This document shows, one piece after another, positions 1 through 13,130 of a stretch of DNA of 64,000 nt; position 1 is the first letter of the stretch; each line of letters begins with the position of its first letter. Position numbers and translations under genes: made by a program. This DNA comes from Taeniopygia guttata (Eukaryota > Chordata > Aves > Passeriformes > Estrildidae), in assembly GCF_048771995.1 (NCBI RefSeq), contig NC_133026.1, forward strand, positions 13,356,001 to 13,420,000, given 5' to 3'. The notes under the pieces are model-generated. The model was not told where the DNA came from and made no database searches. It worked only from the letters and a program-made list of their open reading frames with translations.

Positions 1-1421
1 TATTACAAATATGTAAAATTTCTTACTAATACTGGAAGATGGTTAAAAGTTCATTGTTCATGTAACAGGATGAAGCCGATAGGACAAAAATCTTGTATCA
101 CTGGATTTACCTATTCTTAGTAAGTCAAAGATAAATGCATTCCTTAGCAGGCAAAAAACAGGTTCAAATGACATTTTAAATAATTGCTTTTTCTATTAGT
201 AACTGCCATAGAAATTCCTTATCCAGTGCAAACAAACCAAAAATAAATGCTCACATGCATACATGTACTGAGTAGTCAAGGAAAAGCTCAAGTCTGAAAT
301 TTAAAAAAAAAATCTGAAATAGAAAAATTAAGATGCTGTTTAGCTATATATTTTGGAGAAAGCTTAAAACTGATTGCTTGCCCTGGTTCCTTTTTCTAAG
401 AGAAAATCATTTTAGAAAATATTAAGGGAAAATGTCACAGCTGGGAATCAGATGTCTGAGCACACAATTTTAGCTAACACATGGTTTAGCTATGTGCACA
501 CTTTAAGGGGCAGAACAACTTTGTTCTGCCACATGCCAGCAAAACAGACGAGAACAAAAAATGCCTTTCTGATGTACCACAATGACAGGCCACCACAGAA
601 AAGCAACAATTTCACAGTCTAGATTTCTCACAGGTCAGAAACACCAACAATGTTCTCACTGAGATTCATGATTAAATGGGGAAGCAGAAGAATCAGGCCA
701 GTCCCTTTGATCACTGACACTCAGTGTCAGGGTGACATGACCACAATTTCTCTAGATGGAGTCAGTACTGCCAATTTATGCTTTGAAGTATTTATTTCTG
801 TTCAGCTGAAGAACCATTGATCCAAAGCCAAAATCAGCCAAATCTGGACGATCACCTTATCTGACAGCATTCAAAATTATCAAGAGACACCCAACTATTT
901 TCCTAGGTTATGAGAATCATTCCTCTAGTTTCTCAGAGGACAGACTTAGAATAGGTGCCCTATAAAGCACAGGTAGAGAACACATTCAGACTGTGGACTC
1001 ATTCCTATGGCAGAGTGCAAGGTACATACCTGCTGGCAGTAATAAGTTAAATATTTAACATTACAATTGCTGGTGGTGATGTACCTATTTAAACCATTCT
1101 TACTTCTGTGCAAAGCAATGATGTAAGTTGGAAGATAATTTTCCATCTCTGTTCAAAACTCTGCTGTGCAAAACTACTGTAACTACAAAGGACTTGGGGT
1201 TGGGTTGCAATTACCAGGGGACAGGGGGTAGGAGATTGTTCTCTGCAATTCTTCTCACCTTCCCAACCTGTGATTTCAGCAGTGGGACTGACATGCACTG
1301 AGGGTTGCCACAAGCAGGAGACTCTCATTACTTAATGCTCATACTGATGAAGCCCCACAGCAGCATCAGGTTATCCCCTGCAGCTTTTGTTCTCAACAGG
1401 AACTCTTATTACTTCTTTTAA

Positions 1422-1437
1422 TTTTTTTTTTTTTTTT
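1422..1437. repeat. Poly(T) run
   Basis: Sixteen consecutive T. It could be the remnant of a minus-strand poly(A) tail, but no retrocopy is recognisable on its right side. Confidence 0.8.
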
Positions 1438-2475
1438 GGTAAAGTCTACCTTCAAGTATTACTGATATATTCTAATAATTAACAATGTGTACTAAGTCGT
1501 TGTCTACACAGGAGGACCTTGTACTGGAAGGCCACAAAAGGAAAAGGATGTTATTATGGAAGTAAGGTGACCACCAACACTTTCCAAACACTGAAATCAT
1601 GTAGCAACATCAAACTAGTTCTGCTATTCTAATGCTTGATGGTCAAGATTATTTGGTGTATGTATTTTACATACTCTTCTGTACCATTTTGCTCAGTACA
1701 GCCTGGTCTTCCTCCTCCCCAGATCAATGAAAAACACTCTGTATATCCTGTCCCATTGAATAATCCCTTAAACTCTTTGCCTGAGAGGGTTAACACCATC
1801 ACACTTCTGAAAGTATCATCAATGTCTTTTGGTATCGACAGTATAGAAAGTACAAATTCATTTCTCCATCTTTATTTCCTGGACTATTTTTTAAATATAC
1901 ACACTGAATTGTGCCTCATACCCCTCCTAGCACACCAATCCCCACCTTTTTGGCCTCTCATTTTCCTACAGCAGAATGCTTCACTTGGCTGAAATACATG
2001 AAAGAGAAGTATGTGGCCACAGGATGATCTGTATTGTTTAAACATAAGACAGTAAGGGTAACACAGCTGCCAGTTCCCAAGATACTGTTTCCATGGAGAG
2101 TAATTTATATTAACATCTAAAGCACAGGGGCATGAAAACCCAAAGCAGTGAAGCAAGGAAACCTACAGCTAAGAGAAGAATTAGGTCTATACTTACGTGT
2201 GCTGTGGAATCTCTTACATGAAGGTGATGTCTTACTCTAATGCCTGTTTAGAGAAGCCCTCATGTCACATGAGTAAGTCTTCATTTGCTTTTTGAGGATT
2301 CACTTCACTGCCAGTGAATTCAAAGGGGTGGCAGTGCTAGTTTCAGAGATTTTCCAGCTTCAAAGTTTTACTGCATTAGTTACCAGAGCACCCCAGTCTA
2401 CGTGTCAGAGATGCAAGGAAAAAAACATCTGAAATTAAATCAGGTATATCAAGTAAATTATGTAAGTACATTGGG

Positions 2476-2501
2476 AAATTGTATTTTATAAAATACAATT
2501 T
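2476..2501. repeat. 26-bp perfect palindrome
   Basis: Each base from 2476 to 2488 pairs with 2501 to 2489, with no spacer; the core is GTATTTTATAAAATAC. It is AT-rich, which makes palindromes likelier, but 13-bp perfect arms are still long. No flanking transposon was recognised. Confidence 0.9.
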
Positions 2502-2919
2502 TTGACATTTTGTTGTTATTTGCTGTTCTCCATTTGTAGGAACCATTGACATTTTGAGCTTTACAAACTCTTAATAGAGATTCTGGACAATTCATAGGTA
2601 TACAGCCACATTTCACCATACCTAGGAGCTTGTATCTTCACCAAACAGTATCTCCAGATGTAACAGCTGAAGGCCTCTGCTGATAATACCAAAACACATT
2701 ACACATGGTGTAAAGGGCATGGAACAACAACTGTCATTTTTCACACCAAATTGCATGAGGCCAACTATTCTAGGAGGAGCACAAGAAGTACAGTCTATTT
2801 GTCCTGCTCTGTCACCTGCCTTTCCTCAATTTGCCATCCTGTTGCTCTTTCTTCAGTGGGAAGAGCCCGGTGATCCAGGCCAGGCAAGAAGTAAACTCGA
2901 GTGTGGCTTTCTTGGATGT

Positions 2920-3060
2920 AATCACAGAAAAACTTGATTAGGAAAGGACCTTAAAGATAATTTAGTTCAAATTCTCCTGCCATGAACACTTCCAGGGATG
3001 GGGCATCTCCAGCTTGTCTCAGCAACCTATTCCACTGCCACAATGCCCTCAATGTATTTA
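2920..3060 (-). mobile_element. CR1 LINE 3' fragment with internal deletion
   Basis: On the plus strand it begins with a remnant of the terminal repeat (atcacagaa), then ggaaaggaccttaaagat and tagttcaaattctcctgcc, the reverse complement of the CR1 3' end. At about 2984 it jumps to cacttccagggatggggc, which in CR1 lies roughly 70 bp further in. The element is minus-oriented, the same direction as CCNY. Confidence 0.8.
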
Positions 3061-4467
3061 GCCTTTTCAAGCTGTGGTTCTGCAATTCAGCAGTTACTTT
3101 TTGTGGATTCTCGTAAGATCCAGAAAAGCAGGTTCACACACACTGTGAAACAATCCTTTTCAACATCATAATCTACGTCTGCTATTGCTATTGCTTTCCT
3201 TATAAGTAGCAGCTTTTCTTCTTAATCTTGTTTCCTTTTTTAAAGCATTTTCACAGAACAGTGGCCGCTGCACATCTGCCATCATTACCTTCAGTTCGTG
3301 CAGCTCAGCCTCACCAGTTCTGTGGTTTCCTCAAGATGGAGTTCAGCTGATGAGAAGAAAGACAAAAACAGCAGAAAGACACTGCACTTTGGGTGTAGTA
3401 CATTTCCATGTACATCTAGGTGAACTCACACAGGTATGTCTGTGTTTATAGTTGAGCTGATTTCTCAGAACCCATCTGAGACACTAAGTGGGAACTTCAC
3501 TGCAGAGTAGGCAAATGTTGCCAACAACTGCCAATTCAAGTAAAAAAAGTTCTGATAACGGAAAAATATGTTTTACACATGAGGAAAGTACTAAAAGCTA
3601 GGTTGAGTGGATTCCACATGAAGACCAAGAAGAAGCAGAGAGCAACACGAGCCTGCAGAGGATGTGCAGCACTTCAGTTAGGAGTTTAAAGATGTCACTG
3701 GGAAATGAAATGCTCATCACCAGCTAAGGATGACTGTAAATAATTTGTTGCTTCAGGTGTTAAGATTTTGGGGATTTTTTTTCGGTTCTTTCAGTTCCTC
3801 TATCCCCTCCCACATACTGCTATTTTTATATATAGCCAACACTACCAGATGTCATTCTGTCATCTGCCACCATTACCCTTTTCAGATGGGGTTTTTGTTA
3901 CTTCTAATCTTTATATTATAGCCAAGATTTCTGGCATTAGGGGAGCTGAAGAGAAAGGTGTTAAAACACAAAGTCTTAGTTCAGACTCCATTAAAATAAA
4001 CAGCAATTATGCAATATATGCTAATCTAAGAAAAATCCCCAAATCCTTAACAAACCAAAACCACTACCCTGCATTTTGCATATTTTTAGCAATAGAAAAC
4101 ATGCATCGTTTGAAGAACAGACTGAATTTGTGGAAGGTAGAAAAAGGTGATATGGCCATTTTGTTTTTGCACTTCATCCCATGACACCAGTGCTCCCAGT
4201 CCCACATAACAGGGTCTGTCAGAATGATATATATGTCACTGACAAACCATGAAATACAAACAGCAAATCAAATAGAAAGAGGGCTGCAGGTGGAAAGAGG
4301 AATTACGGCAACAACTCTTGGCTGCATACAGCTGAATGACTGAAACCTTACAAGATGCCTTTTTCAAATATTGATCAAATTATCAACACGTAAATGACCA
4401 AACAAGTGGCCCACTGGCTCAACATATAAAAATAATTCATTAAGACAATGATACTTGAAGGGACAGG

Positions 4468-4473
4468 TTTATT
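4468..4473 (-). terminator. Candidate CCNY poly(A) signal AATAAA
   Basis: Plus-strand tttatt reads AATAAA on the minus strand, about 2.9 kb past the stop, with T-containing sequence downstream. The hexamer is common in AT-rich DNA, so this is only one of several candidates. Confidence 0.3.
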
Positions 4474-5095
4474 ATATCTCCTACACCTTTTCAGTTCTGA
4501 GCCGGTGACCAAAGCAATAATGAAAACCTTAATCCAGAAAACATTTACAGCAAAACACAATGTCTTTGTGCTGTTAATTAAAATGTTATATGGTTCTCCT
4601 CCCTTCTTACATCTCCAGTGATTCTCTAACTTTGCAATGGTATTTTCCATACAGTAATGCTGAAAAAACTACACTAAACACAACATAAGCCTAAATAATA
4701 ATTCATTTTTAATTACCTGGTATAGAATACCTTGCAAACAAAAGACACTTTTCAGATTTACTGACAGGTATTGTATTTTTTGGCAATCCTGGAACAAACC
4801 AGAAGAAAAAGCAAAGAATTATTCTATAACCATGAGGGAAAGAAACATCCATCTAAATGTAGAGGATTCATATGGTAAAACTAAAGAAAAAATCCACACT
4901 TACAGCAGATTTTTTTTTTTAATTCTTAGTGCAAGAAACATAACCAAGTTAATCACAGAATCAGTACTAATTAAGAATATGGAAAATTCTCCTATACAGA
5001 GGTAGAGTCCAGTGCACAAGGCTAAAACGATATTCAATAGTCTAAACAAGACTGAGCCAGGTTTTACGGAATCCACTTTTTAAAGTATCAGACTG

Positions 5096-5103
5096 TATGT
5101 ACA
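5096..5103 (-). promoter_or_regulatory. Possible Pumilio element in presumed 3' UTR
   Basis: The minus strand reads TGTACATA, a match to the Pumilio consensus UGUANAUA, next to an ATTTATT AU-rich run. It is functional only if the transcript extends this far; such an 8-mer is often found by chance. Confidence 0.25.
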
Positions 5104-5630
5104 TACATACAATAAATAGACTATACAATCTTTAAAGTAGTTTAATAAACTTCACAAAAATTATAGTAGATGCATTGATATCTTTACATAATCCAAAGTT
5201 CATATCTCTATCACCCAGAAATGGATAAAACCAATATTCCTGATATCAAGTTAAATGGAAAATAGTTTAGCAAAGTGTTGATAAATCAAAATATTTTACA
5301 TATTTTAAAGCCTAAATTTATGCTTATAAAGGATGAATTTCAAATGCTCTGAAAATGTTCCTTTTGATACTATCTGTAACGAGGTTTCAAATGCTATAAT
5401 TTTTATAAACACTTGCCTTACATTCCATGTTCAAGGGAAAAATGGACTTGGATACTCACAGTTCTGATGCATTGGCACAACAAGAAGTGATGAGAATTAG
5501 ATTATTTTAATGGCCCAAAGAACATCAGGAGAATTTATGGACAAAGCCTTCATGTCTCAAACTGAACTAATCACATCGGAAAGCTACGAGGAAACTGTTT
5601 GGTTTCACTGCTTCCATGCCAAGGTGCCTC

Positions 5631-5667
5631 CCCGCCCGGAGGCTCCGGATTAGCATCGCTCCGGGAG
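5631..5667 (-). other. CpG-rich structured pocket in presumed 3' UTR
   Basis: About 40 bases with five CpG dinucleotides in otherwise CpG-poor DNA. It contains the near-palindrome CCGGAGGCTCCGG (5636-5648), and GGCTCCGGA can also pair with TCCGGGAGCC about 10 bases downstream with one bulge. The two pairings are alternatives. No family is recognised. Confidence 0.5.
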
Positions 5668-5857
5668 CCAAGTGTGCATCTCTGGGCCCCCAGGTAGCTA
5701 CAAGCCCATAGGGCTTAACAAAACAAACATGGAATCTTTGTGGGTTACAACAGTAGTGCACAAATCAGGGACATCTGCTGCCATTCCCTTCAGTGATAGC
5801 CACAAGGACAGATTTCAGGGAACTGAGAGCTTTCAGCTGTATCTTTCTAAACTGTGC

Positions 5858-5937
5858 AAAAAAAAAAAACAAAACCAAAAAACCCCAAAAAAAAAAAAAA
5901 CCCAAAAAAAAAACCAACAAAAGAACCCAAGAAACAA
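5858..5937. repeat. A/C-rich low-complexity tract
   Basis: Runs of 8-14 A broken by CC, CCC or CCCC. On the CCNY strand it reads as T/G-rich. It closely resembles the tracts at 37551-37640 and 51772-51867. Confidence 0.85.
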
Positions 5938-6886
5938 CTGGGGAAAAAAAATCACCCTGCAGTGTTATGAAGCAAATATGCTTATACTGACAAGTTATTT
6001 TGTATAAAAGGTTCTTACAATTGCCAAGGGGGGGAAACAGCCACAGTAAGAGCAAAATAAAAACAGCAACAGAGGAGTTTCATAATCCGAGTTGGAAATT
6101 CTATTCACAGTTCAGTTACTTTTAATTTCTATAAGCACCTGCACTGAAAAACATGAGGGTTTGTATTTTAGCTTCCAAATCAAATCTCCTTGTGACAGAT
6201 ACCTTGTTAAGATTTCCATTCTGCTCTTCTTCAGGCCTTCTCACAGGATCATTTTTTTTATTATTTTTTATTTTATACAAACAGACTCACTTTGATTTAA
6301 AGTAAACATATAAAAATTGAGAATATTGCTTGCAACAATGGACCTGGCGGTGAAGGAATGAACTTTTCAGGCCATAAAAAAAAAAATCTCCTTCAAAATG
6401 GATGAATTCTGCTAAACTTCTAATGTTATGAAAATCTGCAAAAAGGATCACAAGATCTGTTGCAAATTTCAGAGATTTGGCCCAAGTCTTATCATCATCA
6501 TCATCTCAAGACTAACAACTGTATCTTTATATTACGGAAAAATAAATGATTCCAAGAACTCAGGAAGGCACACGCACCCAAGTATACTATAAATAAAACA
6601 CATCATGAAATTACAAAGATCTTCTGATCCCTGTACACACTTTTGGTTCAGCACTATGGTCAAGTTCTCTCTTTTGAAATACAATAAAAGGCATACAAGA
6701 AATGTAACATATGCATAATAATTAAGAAGAATAATGCTAATAAGACAGGTTACAGAGAAAAGTGCAGTGAAAAAACCCAACGCTATTTATTCAGGGGCTT
6801 GTGCTACTGTAAATACAGACTTCGTATTTCCTGCTGTGCAAGGGGAAGAATTTATCCTGGGAAGCAGCAATGAGGAATGCAAAGAA

Positions 6887-6907
6887 AACAACAACAACAA
6901 CAACAAA
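6887..6907. repeat. (AAC)n microsatellite
   Basis: About seven AAC units followed by a short A run. Confidence 0.85.
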
Positions 6908-7375
6908 AAAAGATATTAAGAGAAACCTTTAAGATGGAACTCTCCCAATGTCATTCCTCTAGTGCACAGTCATCTGACTACATGTTTTTTTTTCATGCTG
7001 CCATTTCCCTTCATGAGTACAGTATAATAGAAAATGGCAGAGTTCGTAAATATTTTTCTGCCTCTACTTCATTTTTTTTTTCTTCTTCCAAGCACCTGAT
7101 TTGCTGTTTCCTCATAAAAGTGTAAAGCTGTTAGTGGAAGTGAGAAAATAATTGTTGCTGATCTTCTCTCCCAAACACCGATTTCTCCATTTCTCCTTCC
7201 GTTAGGTATTTCACTCGTGTGCTACACAATGGGGAGGCACTGTAAAGGCAGCTTGACAGATTTAAAAATAAAAAAATCAAAAGTCTTTTTTTCTTTATCC
7301 CCCCGCCCCCAGCCCACTCTGAAAAAAATGGATGGATGAAACAGTACGTCCATAGGAATATTCCAGTCTCCTCTG

Positions 7376-7492
7376 TTAGGAGATAATTGCAGGGGACCAT
7401 CTAACCACAGTCAGATTGTCAGCACTGACCGACCGCTTCTTTGCAGCTTTCCTGAAGTCCTTGTATTTATCTTCACACAGGCGAGAAATGGC
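7376..7492 (-). CDS. CCNY: CCNY last coding exon, residues 304-341 and stop
   Basis: 38 codons plus TAA (plus-strand tta at 7376-7378), preceded by acceptor tctcttgcag. It begins [12 protein letters not shown] and ends RWSPAIIS. The tail carries [10 protein letters not shown]. Ser326 in this motif is, from published work on human CCNY, phosphorylated and bound by 14-3-3. The tail is the most diverged coding part of the window: [20 protein letters not shown] versus KDLRRSARKRSASADNLTLP in human, yet the Arg-Ser-x-Ser core is kept. The exon continues into the 3' UTR on its low-coordinate side. Confidence 0.97.
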   Translation of the reverse strand, partial: AISRLCEDKYKDFRKAAKKRSVSADNLTVVRWSPAIIS

Positions 7493-10400
7493 CTGCAAGA
7501 GAAAAGATGAAAACCCTGAGTGCCCACAGCTGTCCAGGTAAAGCAAGACTAAATGCAGATTTCTACATACAGGTGAAATTACAAAAGTCATTTCATTAAG
7601 CAAAACTCATAAACACATGAAGACATTCTCCTCAAATCCTAGTTTGCATTTCATTTGTCTTGGAAGGAAGGCTTGCATTGCCTCACATGGCAGCAGAAGG
7701 ACTCAGCATATCCCAAGCCTTTCCTTTGCAGGTGAACCATCACAAACCTTACTGAGGGAGCTGACAATATTTATCCACTTCTACAAGGTAATTGGTGTAT
7801 CATCCTTCATAGATGAAAAATTGTGGAAAACTTAATAAAACAACTATAGAAACTGCAAGTGTATTTGGAGAATTGAAAAATTGGGTGGCTCCTAAATTTT
7901 TTATTTCCTAAAAATCTTGTAGTAATTATATTTTTCTCTGTTGAGAAAAGATCTTTCAGGACACTCACCCTGCTTTGCCTCCTGAGCTGATGTTAACTCA
8001 CCTTTCAGAAGCAGATGATCATTCTATGTGACCAAGCTATCTTATATACTTCCACAGGGAAATGAAACTCATATTCAGAATAATTTAATTCATGTTATAA
8101 ATACATAGTAATTTTTAAACCTTTTGAAGAGAGAGACAAACATTATTCAAGTCTCAATTCCTTTTATGCTATAATGGAGTTAATGTTTGATGTTTCTTCT
8201 ACTGATTTTAGCCAAGTTTAAAAATAGTATTTATTATGGACCTCACATGCATGAATTTACTGTTCCCTAAAATAGCCTATTAGAGTTCATATGGCTGGGA
8301 CAGGCTGTGGTTGGCATCAGCAGAGATGTTAACTCTGGCAATCAAACTGCAGAGCTGCAGAGAAAGCTCACTGCAAGGAGTACTCAAGGTCAAATTCAAA
8401 AATACAACAAACTAAAGCAGCATTTTTTATTTACTCAGGAATGCTTTCAAGTTGTGCCTTAAGATGTTTAATAAAGAGTAGTGTACAAACAAACCCAGTA
8501 GAAGTGTTTCATTATAACACAAGGCATTACAAATAATTAAACATCCTGACTCCATGGTTCATCATTTCCTCTCTTGATCTTTACCTCTATAGCACAGCAA
8601 GATCTGAATAGTCCTGCAAAAAACAGGGCCAGGTATGGCAGAAGCACACAACTCATACATCTGAGTTCACCTAAAGCTCTGGTCAAGCCAGCCACAAAAC
8701 ATCATTAAATTAGAAAACAAAACAAAACTAAACAAAAATTCAAACCCCAGAACAACATAAAACCTACCACCACCAAGTGAACAGTTGCTACTTTTTAGTT
8801 GAAAACTGCAAGTATTCATATTGTTTCTTAGACCGTAACTTCATGCACTTAAAATCCCTTAATAAAATCTTATTTAATTTAACCAGGAGCTTGATGGACT
8901 AAGAGAGTTTCTGCAATTCAATCAGATTTAAAATTCAATGGTTAAAAATGTTTATCTGTGAAATAATGTGCCAAGGCATGACGAAGGGGTGTACTTAGTG
9001 GAGCTCATCTTCTTTCAGCTGCCAAATCAGACTATTACCTTAGGCATCCAACAGTCAGAGAAGGTAATCACTTCAAAATTACCTGTGTGACACAGGAAAA
9101 TTTCTGTTCTGGCACTTGGTCAGACAAAATGAAATGCTGCTTGGAAGTGGCACCTAATGTTTGGCATCTCTAGGCTATGCTGACAAATCATATGGAAACA
9201 CACTGCATTTAAAGCAGCTCTGTATCTAAAGATGCCTCTTCATCTGCAAGTAAGTTAGAAAACCAACATTTGGAGCATACTTGGCAAGGTAGTTAGTCAA
9301 CTTTAGTATAACATATGGGGAAACAAGAAAAGCAGAAAATTGTAAATATTTACTATTGTCCTTCAGTTAAAATAAATCAAAATAGCTATAATCACCTTTC
9401 TATCATCTGACAATTCTGCTGCTTTTATTGCTAGAAAAAGAAACCAATTTTTGATAGTTGCAAGGGACTATTTCTCATGTCAATCAAAACATTCCTAAAA
9501 ACCAGCAACACTAATCCATCATGTGAAATTTTGTTGGACTTAGCTGTAATGTATGGATTTAGCTAGAATGCATACACATATATATTCTTCCATTATACCC
9601 ATGCATACAGAACTAGTCAGTTCCTCTGCTGAGCTGTATGACTCTTGTAGAGATTCCATCATTGGAAGAGGGGACAAGTAAGGAGAAAGAAGGCTGGAGA
9701 ATGGCAGTAATAGTAGTATCAGTAGAAGTAGCAGGACAAATTTTGGCTGCATGCATGTTTGTGAAGGGCAGGAAAGCAGTAGAGCTGGTTATGGGTTCAC
9801 AGTCAGGAATGCACAAAGGCACTGTGAGTGCTGCACACCCTCCAAAAACTGACAAACCAGAGGGAACTGAGCAGGGACAAACAGCAGGTAGTTCTCCTTA
9901 ATTGATAAAGCATGAGAAAAGCAAAACTGGTTACTCCTAAGATCCAAAAAGGTGAATTTTGCTCTGTTTTGCTCTTTTCTTGCTGGCTTGGAGGGTTCTG
10001 AACACACAGAGAACTGCAATCAAGCCACTGTGACACTGGAAAGCTGAAGAGATATAAAGACACTTCTCTGCTTGTAACTTACATATTTTCCCCCTGGTTT
10101 TATCTGTTTGAACCATGGGACTGTATCTCTTTCGGGTCAGGAAAACAGCACATATTTCAAAGGGTTTGAACTATGTGCTCAAGTACCATCCTAACAATGA
10201 AGATCTCAGACAACATCAGTTAAACTGGGAGTGCACTAATGAGTGCTCTCAGAAAATCTAACCTTGAAACAAGCACAGTGCTAAGATCACAAGCAGCAAT
10301 AGGACAGACACGTTTTGTCTACTTAACCCAAAGAGCAGAATCTGACTTTTATCTAGCTCAGTACATGGGAGAAAAAAACGGTGCACGAATAGGAAATTAT

Positions 10401-13130
10401 GAAATAGTGGATTCAGGCTGGACACCCAACAACCTTCTTGGCAGGAAAAATTATCCCATATTAGAAAACAGGTCTCAGGAAAAGCAAAGGAAGCTTTGAC
10501 ATTTGACATAATTAAAAGAAAGAACAAAACACACTATAACATATGCTGTCTGGAACAAACAGCATTGGCAGGTGGACAGAGTGGATGATCTAATGAAAGT
10601 TTATTTCCCATTTTTAACCTGCCTGATTCCATAGAACAGGAGAAAAAAACCAAGAGGGTTCATAAAAATGGTTTCTGGCTACTAGGTGGACTGGTATAAC
10701 AAATCCAGGACACTTCAGTCCACAGATAATTAAAAGGTAAAAAAAAAAATTCCTTTTATTTTTGTCATTTAAAAGACAAAGCTGCTTTTTAATTGTCAAT
10801 TCTGAGAACATTAAATAAGAGAAAACATCCACTGCAGATGCTTGAGAAAGTGATGTAATTTCTAACAAGTACTGCAATCTCTTGTAACACCTCTAAGCTG
10901 ATGGATCTTGTCCAGCATTTCCCTGTGGTGAGGTACATTTATTACTAGCCTTGTCCTTTTAGGATGTTTTTTCATCATCATGGGTATGTCAACTTCATGA
11001 TGCTTGCAGAAATCACAGTGCAGATTATGCCATGTCAGATCTAATACTTCTGCTTTAAATATAAAAAAATACACTTAAAATGCAAAAATAGCAAAAATAT
11101 CTTACAATATAGCTATTTCTCTATGCAACACCTTTCGTGATCTCAAATGCCATAAGTTGCTTTAATCTTGGCACTGAGCAAGGTCTTTATAGTTTATCAC
11201 ACAAGGCAAATCCTTCCACTGCATGAATACATTTGCTGTGAGGCTCTTGTCTTTCATCACAGACTGCAGCTTTTCTCTCGGTATCAAAAATATCACAGCC
11301 TGTGTGGTACTACATCTACTCCACTTGACAATCCAGGCAACTGTTTTAAAACAGAGCACTCTGGTCTGAACAGCACACGAGAGACTAGAGAAGTGCTGCA
11401 AATGCATTTTGATGACTCTTGGCAAGCTAAATGCTTAACTGTGTTCGGGGAACTGGGCTATAAATTATGCTGTCAAGTAGTTTCAAGGGCACACTAATGA
11501 CAACCACGTACTGCCAGGGAACAAGGCAGTTCCCTTCCTTCTGGCCACAGAATATAGAGGCAAGGAGGTGGCAGACCAAGCTGGTTCACAGCAGATACTC
11601 CTCCTCTACCCTGAAGACATCCCCTGGCTAGCAGGGTTATTTACAGCCAACTTCTGCTGGCATGCCCAATGGTGAAATGTTTAATAATACAGATTCATTG
11701 AAAAAATATTCCATTAGTTCTTTTTAAATATGCCCTTTCTTTAAGCTAGTACAGAAGATTTACCACTATTCTCTGGCTATTCACAGCCATTTCCCATTTT
11801 TCTTTTCTTCTAAGGTTTCAGGAGCTATCATTGTTACATTCATTTGTAACCTGCTGTTATACATTGTGTGTGATATAGATGGACAGTTTTAAGAAACTGT
11901 GCTAAATCAAAAAGTAATTCCCTTAATTTTGATATATGTAATAGCACTTACAATCAAGACTCCCATAACTCAGTAAAACACCTCTTTTCAAGTAAGATTA
12001 CAATCCAAATGAATTTTTATTTTAATATATTCTTTAATAGAAAGAAAATCTGATGTAAATTTAGATCACACTCCATACAGAGAATGACATTCTTATTGGA
12101 GCTACCTGTGCAATTTAGAAAGAATATTTAGAAAGAATGGGAAATAAATCTTAAGTGAATTTTTCTTTGATTCTTTCTCCACCACTTTTAGCTCCCATTA
12201 GAGTCACAAACAAGTCAATTAACCTTCCCACGCACCATTCTCCCCACAAAAATGTGCATAGAACTGCCTGCCTGTTCTAAGGAGCACTAGGAATTTCAGA
12301 ACATGCAAAGCTCAGTCTAACCCACAGGCAAACAACCTCCAGTGCAAAGATGTTATGTAATTAAAGATGTGTACTCTTAAAAGCAGCCAGTATCTAATGA
12401 AAATTTTCAAAATTAGTAACAAAATGCATACCCAGTGCAATAATGCCCATATTTGAAAAACATATCCAAAAAACTAGGAAAAATATGTTGCAGTCTTGCA
12501 AAGGGCCCATAATTAGCTGATAATTTAAATCCCTCCTGTGCCTGTGGTATTCACAGTGACCAGCATTTCACAGGTCTAGACCATCCAACAGTGCTTCTGG
12601 AATATGGTATATCCACATTTCATAAGCATTCATGACTTATTCACTGAAGGTGTATGCTCATTTCCCTTCTCCCTTTACTAAGGAAAATACCATGGGAGAT
12701 AACAAACTTGGATCCACATGAAACTCAGCACTTGCAGAAGAAGAACATGGAATAGCTATTTTCAGTAACATTTGTTAATATTCTGTCATTTAAGGTGGAT
12801 AATCAGTTTTAAGAATCCAAATGAATGAACAACACTAGACTGTGAACACAATCATCATAAAACTTGTGGGTACTTTCACAAGGCCAATATAGACAACTGC
12901 AACTGAAAAGAAATGGAAAGCAAGGTAAGGTATGAAGCAAACTGGGTCAAAAAGCTGTCCCCACAGCCATGAATTCTCAAAGCATAAACAAAACCATTAT
13001 GAAAATCCGGCTCATGATATTCTAATATCTCATGGGAATATCTGGGAAGAGAGAGGTGAAGGCAGAAACAGCACAGAAATTCCTAATCCCCCTATACATT
13101 TAACACTGAGCAATCTAAAAAGAGTCTTAC
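7493..13130 (-). other. CCNY intron, 5.6 kb
   Basis: Bounded by gtaaga donor and tcttgcag acceptor on the minus strand. I see no gene, RNA or confident transposon inside, only a 13-bp tandem duplication at 12113-12138 and A-rich runs. Small open frames near 9.6-10.5 kb lack any recognisable domain. Confidence 0.85.
12113..12138. repeat. 13-bp tandem duplication
   Basis: atttagaaagaat occurs twice with no spacer and no mismatch. Confidence 0.9.

Larger units (their letters stand above)
1..4467. other. 3' flanking DNA, no gene recognised
   Basis: AT-rich sequence with a T16 run at 1422-1437, a 26-bp palindrome at 2476-2501 and a decayed CR1 at 2920-3060. Open frames here are short, lack splice or domain support, and do not resemble the neighbour expected from mammalian synteny (GJD4, a connexin). 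Part of this could still be transcribed if CCNY reads past 4468. Confidence 0.6.
4468..7375 (-). other. CCNY: Presumed CCNY 3' UTR (end uncertain)
   Basis: Sequence immediately downstream of the stop codon, with no further splice-supported coding. It is AT-rich with an A/C-rich tract near 5.9 kb, an AAC run near 6.9 kb and an unusual CpG-rich pocket near 5.63-5.67 kb. Its far end is inferred from one AATAAA on the minus strand at 4473-4468, about 2.9 kb from the stop, a length I judge compatible with the human 3' UTR. Other minus-strand AATAAA hexamers at 6257-6262 and 6267-6272 (plus-strand TTTATT) could give a shorter form of about 1.1 kb. Confidence 0.4.

Noticed and set aside
1636..1992. 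118-codon plus-strand open frame in the 3' flank
   Set aside because: No domain, no splice or promoter support, and a minus-strand frame overlaps its end. Expected by chance at this length.
3768..4184. 138-codon plus-strand frame
   Set aside because: Low-complexity start rich in Phe/Ile, no homology I recognise and AT-driven codon content; treated as chance.
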